A stretch of 64,000 nucleotides of DNA from Desulfovibrio sp. G11 (GCF_900243745.1 NZ_LT984798.1:3256501-3320500), one strand, 5' to 3'. Numbered from the stretch's first letter, positions 36,683-46,663 are shown. Notes: a model not told the origin generated them from the letters alone. Made by a program: numbers and translations.

Positions 36683-37421
36683 AGAGATATTTTCACATCT
36701 GCGCAACCTGAAGCTGTCCGGCATGCTAGCCGTGTACGACGAAGTGCTGGAAGAAGGACGGCGTTCGCGCTCCACAGCGGATAAAACATTACTCCGACTG
36801 TTAACGGCCGAAGTCGCGGAACGCCGCGCTAAAAGTCACAACTACCGCCTCGGACAAGCCCGGTTCCCCTCCGTCAAGGATATGGATTCCTTCGATTTTG
36901 CAGACACGCCCATCAATGAGGCCCAGGTGCACCACCTGCATGAAGGCGACTTTGTATCCGGGCGCGGCAATGTCCTGCTTGTAGGCGGTTCCGGTACCGG
37001 CAAAACCCACTTGTCCATATCGCTCGGCATGGCCCTGATCCGTCAGGAAAAACGCGTGCGTTTCTACAATGTCGTTGACCTTGTGAACGAGCTTGAACGA
37101 GAAAAACAATCTGGTAACACCGGTCGAACCGTTCGTCAGATGCTCCGCCACGACTGCCTGATTCTGGACGAGCTGGGCTATCTTCCCTTCTCGCGCAACG
37201 GCGGACAGTTGCTTTTTCACGCCATATCCAAGCTCTACGAACAGGTTTCGCTGATCATAACGACAAACCTGAACTTCGGCGAATGGCCACAGGTATTCGG
37301 CGACGCGAAAATGACCACCGCGCTGCTGGACCGCGTGACGCATCACTGTGAAATAATAGAAACAGGCAACGAGAGCCGCCGTCTACAACGGCGTCTCTCG
37401 CAACAGGCCGGACACGAGTGA
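36672..37421 (+). CDS. istB: IS21 helper ATPase IstB
   Basis: A 249-residue AAA+ ATPase that regulates IstA target choice. Walker A is [18 protein letters not shown], Walker B is [19 protein letters not shown], and the sensor segment [20 protein letters not shown] follows. The N-terminal IS21 helper domain is complete. It is in the normal istA-istB order. Confidence 0.96.
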   Translation: MVREEIFSHLRNLKLSGMLAVYDEVLEEGRRSRSTADKTLLRLLTAEVAERRAKSHNYRLGQARFPSVKDMDSFDFADTPINEAQVHHLHEGDFVSGRGNVLLVGGSGTGKTHLSISLGMALIRQEKRVRFYNVVDLVNELEREKQSGNTGRTVRQMLRHDCLILDELGYLPFSRNGGQLLFHAISKLYEQVSLIITTNLNFGEWPQVFGDAKMTTALLDRVTHHCEIIETGNESRRLQRRLSQQAGHE

Positions 37422-37426
37422 GACGC

Positions 37427-37472
37427 GAGGGGGGGGAAGAGAGGCTCCGCTACGCCTCTCTTCCCCCCCCTC
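37427..37472 (+). terminator. Strong 19-bp hairpin at the end of istB
   Basis: Perfect 19-base arms, including an 8-base G run paired with an 8-base C run, around loop TCCGCTAC, starting 6 bases after the istB stop. There is no T run, but AGAAAAATT follows. It probably ends istAB transcription or shields the element. Confidence 0.6.
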
Positions 37473-37565
37473 AGAAAAATTCGACCTCGTGCCCTCAAAT
37501 AGCAACCCCTTGGATGGGTCACTTTTGGATGCACATGGCGGGTCAAAATTCCGCGCCGATTGACA

Positions 37566-37900
37566 GATGGATTTGGTCTTTTCTGTACGTAGAAAATCTC
37601 CGTCAGGTCGGGGCTTTTTTGATGAAGAAAAAGTTGTTTTGTGGGGTGGTGAATGCCGGCGCACTTTTCAACTTGCTACTCTGATATGCGGATACTTTGG
37701 CGGCTTTTTTAAAGATATGTTACGGAACATGTACGACATCATCCAAAAGATATAAACGCGTGTCCGCAAGGTATTCACCGTTGCTGAACGATTTTGAAAC
37801 TCCTTGCAGAAATATCCCTCTCCCGGTGCGGACAGGCTTCGCCACCGGGGCTATGATATACTCATGTCTCTACAGGAACAAGACGAAACAAAAAAGTAAA
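37566..37900. other. Stretch between IS21 and the tmRNA terminator
   Basis: 335 bases with no supported gene, binding site or recognisable RNA. It is the unrelated right flank of the IS21 element and is where the missing part of the IS4 remnant would be expected. Confidence 0.4.
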
Positions 37901-37931
37901 TTCCCGCAAGGTTTTTGGAACCTTGCGGGAA
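37901..37931 (-). terminator. Terminator of ssrA
   Basis: Perfect 13-base stem TTCCCGCAAGGTT / AACCTTGCGGGAA with a 5-base loop, 18 bases past the tmRNA 3' end on the minus strand, followed there by TTTACTTTTTT. Confidence 0.88.
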
Positions 37932-37948
37932 TTTTTGAAATTGTTAGA

Positions 37949-38326
37949 TGGTGGAGGCGGGGGGAATCGAACCCCCGTCCGAGAACATTCCACACGAAGC
38001 ATCTACAGGTTTAGGTCAAGTATGTATTTCACCGCGCTGTTGGCCCCTGACCAGGCACAACGCAGCAATCCCGCCGGTAAACTCCTCACGAAAAACCCCG
38101 GCGAGAGCCGGTTTTCGCCAGCCTGATAAGTGTCGCCAATCAGGGTTATCAGGCATGGCCCTGATCGGCGCGACCGTTAAACGGTCATTGCCTCGCTGTT
38201 ATTAGGCAGCGTAAGCGTAGTCGTAATCGTTGTTGGCAATTACTTTTGTGCCGCTTTTTACGAGGCCAGCGGCGCCTCGACCTGCCGCTACGGCTTCCAC
38301 GTCCCCGTCGAAACCAGTGCGCCCCC
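37949..38326 (-). ncRNA. ssrA: tmRNA (ssrA)
   Basis: About 378 nt on the minus strand. The 5' end reads GGGGGCGCACTGGTTTCGAC and the 3' end carries the T-arm GGTTCGATTCCCCCCGCC and encoded CCA, so both halves of the tRNA-like domain are present. The tag frame encodes ANNDYDYAYAA followed by TAA TAA-type stops, the tag known for Desulfovibrio. tmRNA with SmpB frees ribosomes stalled on broken mRNAs and tags the product for proteolysis. Pseudoknot-forming repeats follow the tag. No integrase or attachment repeat is seen at its 3' end. Confidence 0.97.
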
Positions 38327-38373
38327 ATTTAGTTGGGAAAATAATATAAGACGGTTACTGCCGATTGGCAAGC

Positions 38374-38961
38374 TCAACGAACATAGAAATGTGAAAGGGA
38401 TCCTTTCAGACACATCCGGTAACGGCTGAATACGGTGGCATCAGCGTTTTCAGTGCTTGTTTTTAATGCGCATTGCGCGTGGGACGCTACTGATAACCCA
38501 TGAGCAAGAAGGGCAATCTTGGCCATTGTATGAAAATATTTCTGTAAAGAGGGATGCTCAGAAATAATGCGACACAGTTTTTCAGCATCTTGCTCATTAC
38601 TTTCCACAACAAGATCACCCGTATGCGACAGGTACAGCAGTATGCGCTCGTCAAAATCAAGAAGCTGTTCTTTCAGGCAAGACAGGAGATGCAACATGAA
38701 GGTTTCCTGCATGGCCTCAAGCCTGAGTTCCAGGGTTTCAACAAGTCCGCTCCCCGAGCGCTCCAGATCGTGTAAAATGCGCAGGGTTGCCTCATCAAGA
38801 TGTGCCAGAGGCTCACGTAAGGAAGTCCCGAAATATTCATCGTTGCCTGTGGCAGCTCTGTCGGACTGCATATGGAGCATGCTGCTTATATCATTTGTGC
38901 TTTCTGGTGTCACAGGCTCCCCCGGTAGGCTTGTGGTCTTTTTTTCCGTATGCGGCTGCAC
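38374..38961 (-). CDS. Hypothetical protein, 195 aa
   Basis: A soluble, helix-rich, acidic protein without recognised motifs (REPLAHLDEATLRILHDLER region, then LELRLEAMQETFMLHLLSCL). The start is uncertain: the GTG at 38961 has no good binding site, and an internal ATG near residue 28 is possible. Codon use resembles its neighbours, which supports coding. It sits between ssrA and the methyltransferase-like gene on the same strand. Function unknown. Confidence 0.55.
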   Translation of the reverse strand: MQPHTEKKTTSLPGEPVTPESTNDISSMLHMQSDRAATGNDEYFGTSLREPLAHLDEATLRILHDLERSGSGLVETLELRLEAMQETFMLHLLSCLKEQLLDFDERILLYLSHTGDLVVESNEQDAEKLCRIISEHPSLQKYFHTMAKIALLAHGLSVASHAQCALKTSTENADATVFSRYRMCLKGSLSHFYVR

Positions 38962-39090
38962 TGCGGGGTATTAAGCAAGATGGATGCCAGAAAAAGTTGT
39001 TTCCCGTCAAAGTCTAAAAAAAATCAAGAGATACATACGACTGTACACGGAAGATGTGACGTTTTTTCCTTGATGGGCAAAAAACAAGCG

Positions 39091-39675
39091 TCAGTTTGTC
39101 CGCAAGCGCAACATAACAGCCGCTCCTGCAAGGACAGTGCGTCTTTCAACTATTTTCAGTCCCGTGCGAAAAACAAGCCCTTCCAATCCCCCTGTTTTCA
39201 GAAATGCTGTCCGGGCGACGCGCCGCAGGTCCGGCAAAAAATTCACCAATGCCACGGCAGGCAACTCCAGATTGCGTTCAGCACACTTGAAATCAACAAC
39301 CAGGACCTCGTCAGCAGCAGATGACGCAAGGCGTAGCAGGTCTTCAGCGGCGGATGGCGGCCGGCAAAAAAGTTCATACGCCATGCGTACAAGGGAAACC
39401 GGAGCGCCTGTCATGTGCCAAAGCGCTTCCGGCGAGGCATTAAGCGGCGCGTTGATGGAGTCCACAGGCCATGGCGTCATACGTGCAAGCAGCTTGCCCG
39501 ACAGGAAAGGCGGACAAACTGCCAAGGTCTGTGGGGTAAGGGCAGATGCTCCAGAGGGCGGTTCCGCATGTTCGCTTTCTTCCCCTGTGGCAAGCAGAAT
39601 TGCGGGGCCGGGAGCATGGCGTTTTTGCAGAGCAGGTGGCGAGGGTGCGCTTTGCTCAGGTTGGTAAGGCATCAT
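39091..39675 (-). CDS. Methyltransferase-like protein, N-terminal half not recognisable
   Basis: A 194-residue protein. The C-terminal ~100 residues (ADEVLVVDFKCAERNLELPA, then LKTGGLEGLVFRTGLKIVER) resemble the end of class-I SAM methyltransferases, with the post-motif VVDFK strand. The SAM-binding GxGxG motif expected near the N terminus is not visible. It may be a shortened, inactive relative or a distinct family. Its start overlaps the stop of the HD-domain gene (ATGA), so translation is coupled. Confidence 0.55.
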   Translation of the reverse strand: MMPYQPEQSAPSPPALQKRHAPGPAILLATGEESEHAEPPSGASALTPQTLAVCPPFLSGKLLARMTPWPVDSINAPLNASPEALWHMTGAPVSLVRMAYELFCRPPSAAEDLLRLASSAADEVLVVDFKCAERNLELPAVALVNFLPDLRRVARTAFLKTGGLEGLVFRTGLKIVERRTVLAGAAVMLRLRTN

Positions 39676-40487
39676 GATCTGCCGCCGATTTTTTCAAGCA
39701 TTGCCTGACGTGCTCCATCATAGGCCGCGTCAGTGGGCAGCCCCTGAACAAGATTTCGTGCATGGCCATCTTCTACGAATTGATAGCGGCTGGACGTAAA
39801 ATGCATGTCAAAAAACCATGTACCCAGCAACAGGCGAAAATCATTGACACTGCGTAAATCAGCGTAAGCCGCCACGCGGTTTTCACTGACAGCCTTGAGT
39901 ATGGTTTCGCTGTACAGGCCAGGAGTGTCGGGAAGGCTCAATACAACGGTGGGATTATACGGGCCGGGGCCGGACAGATGCTCGTCCATAACACGTAAAA
40001 TATCCAGCTTGTCTGCATCGCGCACTACATGGGCTGCCACTGCCGTGGCCTCTGGCAGGCCAGACGGCAGCGCAAAGCGATTATGCAGTCCTATCGCGGC
40101 CAATATTGCTTTACGTGTGGCAGGTTCTTCGTCAATGAGGCGATGCTCACGCTTGAGTATGCGTACGCCCAGGCTTCCGTGGTCGCACGACTGCCTGTCC
40201 TTAAAAGTGTGATAGCGCAGGTATTGTTCAAATCTGCCGATATCATGATAAAGAGCGGCAAGCAGGCAGACCCGCCCCAGGGCTGGAGAAAGTCTTTCTC
40301 CAGCCACAATACGTTCCGCATTTTCAAGCACTGCGTGGCTGTGACGCAACTTAAGGAGCATCGGGGCAACATCGCCATGCTGCCTGCCTTCTTCTTTGGC
40401 ACATTGCTCAGCGGCATAGGCCATAAACCAGTTTTTGTGGTCTTTGATATCGAAGATATCGAGCGTGCTGTTGTGTTGTAATTCCAT
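39672..40487 (-). CDS. HD-domain phosphohydrolase
   Basis: A 271-residue HD-superfamily metal-dependent hydrolase. Ligands visible: His in RHSHAVLENAERIV, the HD pair in AALYHDIGRFEQYLRY, DHGSLGVRIL and LHNRFALP, and the final Asp in HVVRDADKLDILRVM. Such proteins hydrolyse nucleotides or related phosphates; the exact substrate is unknown. The ATG at 40487 is chosen by domain position. It diverges from dnaE across about 215 bases. Confidence 0.87.
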   Translation of the reverse strand: MELQHNSTLDIFDIKDHKNWFMAYAAEQCAKEEGRQHGDVAPMLLKLRHSHAVLENAERIVAGERLSPALGRVCLLAALYHDIGRFEQYLRYHTFKDRQSCDHGSLGVRILKREHRLIDEEPATRKAILAAIGLHNRFALPSGLPEATAVAAHVVRDADKLDILRVMDEHLSGPGPYNPTVVLSLPDTPGLYSETILKAVSENRVAAYADLRSVNDFRLLLGTWFFDMHFTSSRYQFVEDGHARNLVQGLPTDAAYDGARQAMLEKIGGRS

Positions 40488-40701
40488 ATCGTTCGTGTAC
40501 TCCCGTGCAGCGTGCAAATCAATGTGCGCTCCACAGTAACCCCTGTTTGTGCATTTCTGCCAGGCCATCCTGGGCCGCCGGGCGGCTTGTGCTTGAGAGG
40601 CCGGACGGCTTTTGCTATAAGAAACGGCCGAGGCCTGCTGCGCCACCAGCACTACGCATTTACGGTCTTCAATCCCTTCAGTTTACAGTTCCGGAGAATC
40701 C

Positions 40702-43700
40702 ATGTCCGATTTTGTTCACCTGCATTGCCATACCGAGTACAGCCTGCTTGACGGGGCCATTCGCATCAAAGACCTTTGCGCCCGCGCCAAGGATTTTGGC
40801 ATGCCTGCCTGCGCCATCACCGACCACGGCAACCTTTTTGGCGCTGCCTATTTTTATCAGGGCTGCAAAGATTTTGGTATTAAACCCATTTTTGGTTGTG
40901 AGGTTTACGTTTGCCACGACCATACAGACAAGAAAACGGACTCTCCCCTTGCCCGCAGGCGTCACCACCTTATATTGCTGGCACAGAATAAAACCGGCTA
41001 TCATAACCTGGTAAAACTTGTGAGCCACGGCTTTCTTGATGGTTTTTATTACAAGCCGCGAGTGGATAAAGGGCTTCTGCGCAAATATTCTGAAGGATTA
41101 ATCTGCCTTTCTGCCTGTATTGCGGGTGAAATCCCCCGGGCCATTCTGGCTGATGACATGGATCTGGCCCGCAAGCTCACACACGAATACGCCGACATAT
41201 ATCCGAACCGTTTTTATCTGGAACTTCAATCAAACGGACTTAAAGAGCAGGAAAAAGCCAATGCCGGGCTGATCGATCTGGCTGAAACATGCAACCTGCC
41301 TCTGGTAGCCACCAACGACTGCCACTACCTTAACGCTGATGACGCCGAGGCGCATGAAGTGCTGCTCTGCATACAAACGCAGACCACCATGGACGACCCC
41401 AAGCGCATGCAGTTCGGTACGCACGAACTTTATTACAAGTCGATAGAAGAAATGGAAAAATCTTTCGGCCATGTGCCGGAAGCTCTTGCCAATACCGCGC
41501 GCATTGCCGAGGCCTGCAATGTGGAGCTGGACTTTGGCAACCACTATTTCCCTGTCTATCAACTTCCTGAAGGCGCCAGCATGGAGTCCGAATTTCGGCG
41601 CCTTGCTGAAGAAGGTTTGGAAAAACGGCTCGTAAATCACCCCGATCGCGATCAGCTGAATCCACAAACCTACCGTGACCGCCTGCAATACGAACTGCGT
41701 GTTATCCTGGAAATGGGCTTTCCGAGCTATTTTCTTATCGTGCAGGAGTTCATCAACTGGGCAAAAAATAACGATATTCCCGTGGGACCGGGGCGAGGGT
41801 CCGCAGCAGGGTCGCTGGTGGCCTGGGCCTTACGCATTACCAATCTTGACCCCATCCCCTACAATCTTTTGTTCGAACGTTTTTTGAACAGTGAGCGCGT
41901 GTCGCTGCCCGATATCGACGTGGACTTCTGCGAACGTCGCCGGGGCGATGTCATCAAGCACATGGTCGAGACCTACGGTGAAGGTTCTGTGGCGCAAATC
42001 ACCACCTTCGGCACGATGAAAACCAAAGGCGTTGTGCGCGACGTTGGGCGCGCTCTGGGTATGAGCTTTGCCGAGACAGACCGTATCGCCAAACTGGTGC
42101 CGGCTGACCTCAAGATGACCATTAAAAAGGCTCTTGAAAGTGAACCGGAACTGGAAAAATTGTATCTTGAAGACCAGCAGGTCAAGCATCTGCTTGATAC
42201 GGCGCGCCGCCTTGAAGGCCTGGCCCGCCATGCCTCCACCCACGCCGCCGGACTTGTGGTCTCAGACAAGCCCATGAAGGAATATCTTCCTCTTTACCTC
42301 GGTAAACGTGGCGAACTTGTGACCCAGTTTGACGGCCCCATGACGGAAAAGGCGGGGCTGGTCAAATTTGACTTTCTGGGCCTCAAAACCATGACACTTA
42401 TTCAGGACACCCTGGATAATATAAGCCTTCAGGGGCAGGCCCCGCCGAACCTCGACAATCTCCCCCTGACAGACGCCGAAACGTATGAGCTTTATGCACG
42501 GGGCGAAACCGATGGCGTGTTTCAGGTAGAAAGTTCTGGCATGCGACAATACCTGCGCATGCTCCGTCCTACCTGCTTTGAAGATGTCATCGCCATGCTG
42601 GCGCTTTATCGGCCCGGCCCCCTTGGTTCCGGTATGGTAGACGAGTTTATCAAACGTAAACACGGGCAGGTTCCTGTCATCTACCCGCACGAGTCTCTTA
42701 CCGACTGCCTGCGCGACACCTACGGCGTTATTGTCTATCAGGAACAGGTCATGCAGATCGCCCAGATCATCGCCAGCTATACACTTGGCGGGGCTGACCT
42801 GTTGCGACGCGCCATGGGCAAGAAAAAAGCCGAGGCCATGGCCAAGGAGCGCGTCACCTTTGTGGCTGGAGCGCAAAAAAATAATATCAGCGAAGAAAAA
42901 GCCAACGAAATATTCGACTTGATGGAAAAATTTGCAGAATATGGCTTCAACAAGTCACATTCCGCCGCCTATGCCCTTATTTCCTATTATACGGCCTACC
43001 TGAAGGTTCACTACAAGGTCGAATTCATGGCTGCCCTGCTTACCTCTGAAATGGGCAATCAGGACAAGCTGCTTAAATATGTTTCCTGCTGCAAAGACAT
43101 GGACATCGATGTGGTGCAACCTTCAGTAAACCGTAGCCAGCGCGAGTTTACAGCTCATGAAGGCAAGGTTGTTTTCGGCCTTGGCGGCATCAAGAATGTG
43201 GGCGACGAAGCCATCCGCGAAATTGTAGAAGCCCGCCAGCAGGAAGAAGAATTTGCCTCGCTTTTTGATCTGTGCTGCCGGGTAAACCTGCGCAAAGTCA
43301 CCAAGCGCGTACTGGAGTCCCTTATAAAAGGCGGAGCCTGCGACTGCTTCGGCGTGGCACGGGCCGCCATGCTTGCCTCGCTGGACCTGGTGGTTGCCCG
43401 CGCCCAGAGAAAGGCCAAAGACAAAAGCTCCAATCAGGTATCCCTGCTCGCCATGGCCCCTGTGGCAGAAAGCGCTCCGCAGCCAGGCATCGGCATAGAC
43501 TGCGCGGAAGCCGCCACGCCGGAGATGGCAGATGAAGACAAGTTGCGGGCCGAAAAAGACGCTCTGGGCTTCTTTCTTACGAGCCACCCTTTGCAGCCTT
43601 ATGTGCGCGAAATACGCCGTCTTGGTCTTACAACGCTTGAAGATGCGCGTGACATGTTCCCCGGGGCTGAAGTGCGCTGCGCCGTGCTTGTGACCAGCGT

Positions 43701-44184
43701 GCGGGAGGTTATTACCAAAAGCAAGGGCGAGCGCATGGCGTTTGCAGCTGTCGAGGACCTTACCGGACATGCCGAGGTTACTTTTTTTCCTCGCAGCTAT
43801 GCAGAGATACGCCAGCTGCTGCACTCGGAGCAGCCCCTGTGCCTGACTGCCCGTCTGGATAAAGAGTCGGGCGATAACCGCGACCTTGACGATGAAGGAG
43901 AAGAAGCCCCGCGTGAACTCAAGCTCCTGGGCCAGAGCCTGCTGCTGATGGCCGAATGCTGCGGGCTGAACGATACGCCGGTATGCGTACAGATTCCCCC
44001 GCACCGGATGGGACGCGAAGACATGCTGGCTCTGCGCAATATTCTTGAGAGCTACCCCGGTCCTGTAGAAACCCACGCCCAGATATGCCTTGATGGACAT
44101 GTCTGCCACCTGCATCTGGACAACGCCCTCAAGGTTTCTCCCGGCCCCGACCTGGACAAAGCCCTTGCCGCCTGGGCTTCATGA
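40702..44184 (+). CDS. dnaE: DNA polymerase III alpha subunit
   Basis: A 1160-residue replicative polymerase of normal DnaE length. The PHP domain begins at once (VHLHCHTEYSLLDGAI). The palm catalytic aspartates are in LPDIDVDFCERRRGDVIKHM, preceded by the GPGRGSAAGSLVAWALRI loop. Later come a helix-hairpin-helix region, the beta-clamp-binding region and an OB-fold (VLVTSVREVITKSKGERMAF). GGAG lies seven bases before the ATG. The start of the phosphoesterase gene follows 14 bases after the stop. Confidence 0.98.
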   Translation: MSDFVHLHCHTEYSLLDGAIRIKDLCARAKDFGMPACAITDHGNLFGAAYFYQGCKDFGIKPIFGCEVYVCHDHTDKKTDSPLARRRHHLILLAQNKTGYHNLVKLVSHGFLDGFYYKPRVDKGLLRKYSEGLICLSACIAGEIPRAILADDMDLARKLTHEYADIYPNRFYLELQSNGLKEQEKANAGLIDLAETCNLPLVATNDCHYLNADDAEAHEVLLCIQTQTTMDDPKRMQFGTHELYYKSIEEMEKSFGHVPEALANTARIAEACNVELDFGNHYFPVYQLPEGASMESEFRRLAEEGLEKRLVNHPDRDQLNPQTYRDRLQYELRVILEMGFPSYFLIVQEFINWAKNNDIPVGPGRGSAAGSLVAWALRITNLDPIPYNLLFERFLNSERVSLPDIDVDFCERRRGDVIKHMVETYGEGSVAQITTFGTMKTKGVVRDVGRALGMSFAETDRIAKLVPADLKMTIKKALESEPELEKLYLEDQQVKHLLDTARRLEGLARHASTHAAGLVVSDKPMKEYLPLYLGKRGELVTQFDGPMTEKAGLVKFDFLGLKTMTLIQDTLDNISLQGQAPPNLDNLPLTDAETYELYARGETDGVFQVESSGMRQYLRMLRPTCFEDVIAMLALYRPGPLGSGMVDEFIKRKHGQVPVIYPHESLTDCLRDTYGVIVYQEQVMQIAQIIASYTLGGADLLRRAMGKKKAEAMAKERVTFVAGAQKNNISEEKANEIFDLMEKFAEYGFNKSHSAAYALISYYTAYLKVHYKVEFMAALLTSEMGNQDKLLKYVSCCKDMDIDVVQPSVNRSQREFTAHEGKVVFGLGGIKNVGDEAIREIVEARQQEEEFASLFDLCCRVNLRKVTKRVLESLIKGGACDCFGVARAAMLASLDLVVARAQRKAKDKSSNQVSLLAMAPVAESAPQPGIGIDCAEAATPEMADEDKLRAEKDALGFFLTSHPLQPYVREIRRLGLTTLEDARDMFPGAEVRCAVLVTSVREVITKSKGERMAFAAVEDLTGHAEVTFFPRSYAEIRQLLHSEQPLCLTARLDKESGDNRDLDDEGEEAPRELKLLGQSLLLMAECCGLNDTPVCVQIPPHRMGREDMLALRNILESYPGPVETHAQICLDGHVCHLHLDNALKVSPGPDLDKALAAWAS

Positions 44185-44197
44185 GGTCTGTTTATTT

Positions 44198-45355
44198 ATG
44201 GTAAGGTTTTTTGTGATCACGGGCCTTGGGCTGGCTCTTGTCAATGGCTGGATTATTTGGTGGCTGTGGCGGGCGCTCCCCCACACGGGTTGGCTGCGCC
44301 CGCTTCTGTGCCTGACTGTCGTTACGCTTGGAGCCTCGTTTCCCCTGCTCTACAAGCTTGGTGACCATTCTCTGGTGCAGGTCTGGATGCTGCGGGCCGG
44401 TGCTTTCTGGCTTGGCATGGTTTTGTATGTTTTTTTGCTGGTTCTGCTCATGGATGTCTGGAGCCTGACAAGTCGCCTGTGGCTTGGACCACCTGATGCA
44501 GGCACCCCCAGGTGGGGCGCGGTGCTGCTGGTGGTGGGACTGCCTCTTGCCATTGGCTGCGCAAGCTGGCTTAACGCCGCCTACCCTGCTGTGCGCCACT
44601 ACGATCTTACAGTAGAAACAGCCGGCGCCATCCCCCCTGCCTACAAAGACGCCCCCCTGACTCTGGGCGTACTGGCCGACATGCATCTGGGGCGTATCAT
44701 CACTGCCCCGCGCCTGGTTCGCGCCATGGATCTGCTCGCTCCCTACAAACCGGATGCCGTACTGTACCTGGGGGACATTCTCGATGACCATACCCTGCTG
44801 GACGTGGAGGCCATGGCCGCGGCGCTGGCCCGCGTGCAACCGCGCCTTGGTCATTGGGCTGTACTCGGTAACCACGAGTACATATCAGGGCCGGTAGAAA
44901 ACAGTCTGGATATCCTGCAGCGCAGTGGAATGCGTGTCTTACGCGACCAGTGGCATGTTCTTGATGATGTGCTTGTTTTGGCAGGCAGGGATGACAGAAG
45001 CAAGCTGGCGTTTACCGGCAGTCCCCGCAAAAGCCTGCCGGACGTTCTGGCCGATTTGCCGCCTGAATACAGAAGACTTCCGCTGGCGGTGCTGGATCAT
45101 CAACCTCATGTGTTGGATGAAGCCCGTGCAGCAGGGGCCATACTGGAGATTTCCGGCCATACTCATTACGGCCAGCTCTGGCCTTTCCACTGGGTGGTGG
45201 AAAACATGTATGAAAACCCTCATGGCCTGTTGAGCAAAAAGAACCTGCACTCACTGGTATCAGCCGGTACTGGAGCCTGGGGGCCACCCATGCGGAATAC
45301 AGCGCGCCCCGAGGTGCTTGTAATAAAAGTATATTTTGTTGAAGCTGGAAAATAA
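44198..45355 (+). CDS. Membrane-anchored calcineurin-like phosphoesterase
   Basis: A 385-residue protein. The first ~150 residues hold about four membrane helices. A calcineurin-like metallophosphoesterase domain follows with the usual motif series: GVLADMHLGR, YLGDILDDHT, VLGNHEYISG and ISGHTHYGQLWPF. It resembles YkuE-type enzymes or UDP-diacylglucosamine hydrolase relatives, with the active site probably outside the membrane. It starts 14 bases after dnaE with GAGG upstream and is probably co-transcribed. Confidence 0.9.
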   Translation: MVRFFVITGLGLALVNGWIIWWLWRALPHTGWLRPLLCLTVVTLGASFPLLYKLGDHSLVQVWMLRAGAFWLGMVLYVFLLVLLMDVWSLTSRLWLGPPDAGTPRWGAVLLVVGLPLAIGCASWLNAAYPAVRHYDLTVETAGAIPPAYKDAPLTLGVLADMHLGRIITAPRLVRAMDLLAPYKPDAVLYLGDILDDHTLLDVEAMAAALARVQPRLGHWAVLGNHEYISGPVENSLDILQRSGMRVLRDQWHVLDDVLVLAGRDDRSKLAFTGSPRKSLPDVLADLPPEYRRLPLAVLDHQPHVLDEARAAGAILEISGHTHYGQLWPFHWVVENMYENPHGLLSKKNLHSLVSAGTGAWGPPMRNTARPEVLVIKVYFVEAGK

Positions 45356-45580
45356 AAGAGAGAGGATCAGGCTTGCTGCATCAAACGGGCTACATCAGGA
45401 TGACCCCACATGATCGTAATGCCAAATTCCAACATGCGTGATATGTTAACCCGCATTTTTCTAAGATACCTGCAACTAAAAAAAGAAATTCTGTTTACCT
45501 TTGCCCGATATAGGAATCCTCTGCAATGCGTCTCAAAAACATCACGTGTTGCTTGTATCTTTCCTTTTCAGACTCTCTTC

Positions 45581-46663
45581 TTATTCTTCAACTTTTGGAT
45601 CACCCGCAGCGGGTAAAAAACCATGTCTGATAAAGTGGTCCACCAGGCCGAACACGGTTTCGTTGCCGCAAAACTTTCCAGCGGCAATGGCCTGTTTGTA
45701 TGCGGGCAGGCTGGCTTCAAAACGCCGCAGCAGATCTGGCTCAAGGGTAAGCATGTCAGCCTGCATTCCGTAGCCGAGCCGCTCAATATACAGCGCGTTG
45801 AAACGCTGTTCCACCATGGCCTTCAACGGCAGGGTCAAAATGGGTTTTCCAAGGTAAAGGGCTTCTCCCATAAGTGTATGGCCACCGCCCTGGATAACAT
45901 ACGAACAGCCTTCAAGCAGGCGTAAAAATCCCTCTTCACTTTTGCGCATGAAGATGACATTGCCCTCCTGCCCTTCCGTGCGGCTATACCCGAAGACATA
46001 GCAGGTCTTTCTGGTGGATGCGCGCAAAAACTCCACCAGTTTATGGTGTGTGGAATTGCTTTGGTACACAAGCACATGTCCGTCATCGCGCGGATTCAGG
46101 TCCAGCACGCTGTCACGTAAAATGGGAGGAGCCACACGCGCCTTGTATTGGGGCAATACCGGCGGCGCGTAAAAGGATATGATAAGATTTTCCATCGTGG
46201 GACGAAAAAGATACCGTGGCGTCAGCCCCTGCACAAAACTGTCCCACCACATGTCGAAGGGCAGGTTGTGACTGCAACAGGTGATAATATGCTGATGGTC
46301 CAGTGTCAGGCAGGGCAGACCGGCCTTTTCCGCCGCACGTGGCACGAAGTATTCCAGATCTGTCATGCAGACATCCGGCTTGAATTCGTCAATGAGGCGT
46401 AAAACCTGTTCAATATACCGTTTTCTGTGCCAAAGCAGCGGTATGGCTTTTTTAATGGTGGCAGCCATGTCCACCTTGTAATTTTTGAATACCGTACCCA
46501 GGTTGGGCAGGCGGCGCACGGAAAATTCCGGTTCAAGAATTTTTGGGGCATCGTCGTCGGCCACAAACAGGAACTCGTGTTTGCCCAGACGACGGGCAAT
46601 GGTCAAGCCGCGCATGGCATGGCCGTGCCCCGTGCCGTGAATGCCATAAAGAACGCGCGCCAT
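45581..46663 (-). CDS. MJ1255/VC2487-family glycosyltransferase
   Basis: A 360-residue GT-B fold protein. The N terminus ARVLYGIHGTGHGHAMRGLT has the loop seen in UDP-sugar-dependent glycosyltransferases, and the C-terminal donor site is YVIQGGGHTLMGEALYLGKP followed by LTLPLKAMVEQRFNALYIER. The family is close to MurG and UGT-type enzymes; the acceptor is unknown. AAGGA lies upstream of the ATG. It stands alone, convergent with the phosphoesterase gene. Confidence 0.88.
   Translation of the reverse strand: MARVLYGIHGTGHGHAMRGLTIARRLGKHEFLFVADDDAPKILEPEFSVRRLPNLGTVFKNYKVDMAATIKKAIPLLWHRKRYIEQVLRLIDEFKPDVCMTDLEYFVPRAAEKAGLPCLTLDHQHIITCCSHNLPFDMWWDSFVQGLTPRYLFRPTMENLIISFYAPPVLPQYKARVAPPILRDSVLDLNPRDDGHVLVYQSNSTHHKLVEFLRASTRKTCYVFGYSRTEGQEGNVIFMRKSEEGFLRLLEGCSYVIQGGGHTLMGEALYLGKPILTLPLKAMVEQRFNALYIERLGYGMQADMLTLEPDLLRRFEASLPAYKQAIAAGKFCGNETVFGLVDHFIRHGFLPAAGDPKVEE

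Larger units (their letters stand above)
35065..37565 (+). mobile_element. IS21-family insertion sequence
   Basis: About 2501 bp, beginning TGTTGCGCGGCATGTAAAAA and ending (read inward) TGTCAATCGGCGCGGAATTT, both followed by TGACCC. Sub-terminal TGACCCACC repeats lie inside the left end, as expected for IS21. istA and istB are present. No matching direct repeat flanks it, consistent with loss of the right-hand target. Confidence 0.87.

Noticed and set aside
37949-38326. ssrA as an integration site for an island
   Set aside because: No integrase gene and no repeat of the tmRNA 3' end were seen nearby.
43123-44115. Minus-strand frame of 330 codons inside dnaE
   Set aside because: Antisense shadow of a strongly conserved coding sequence.
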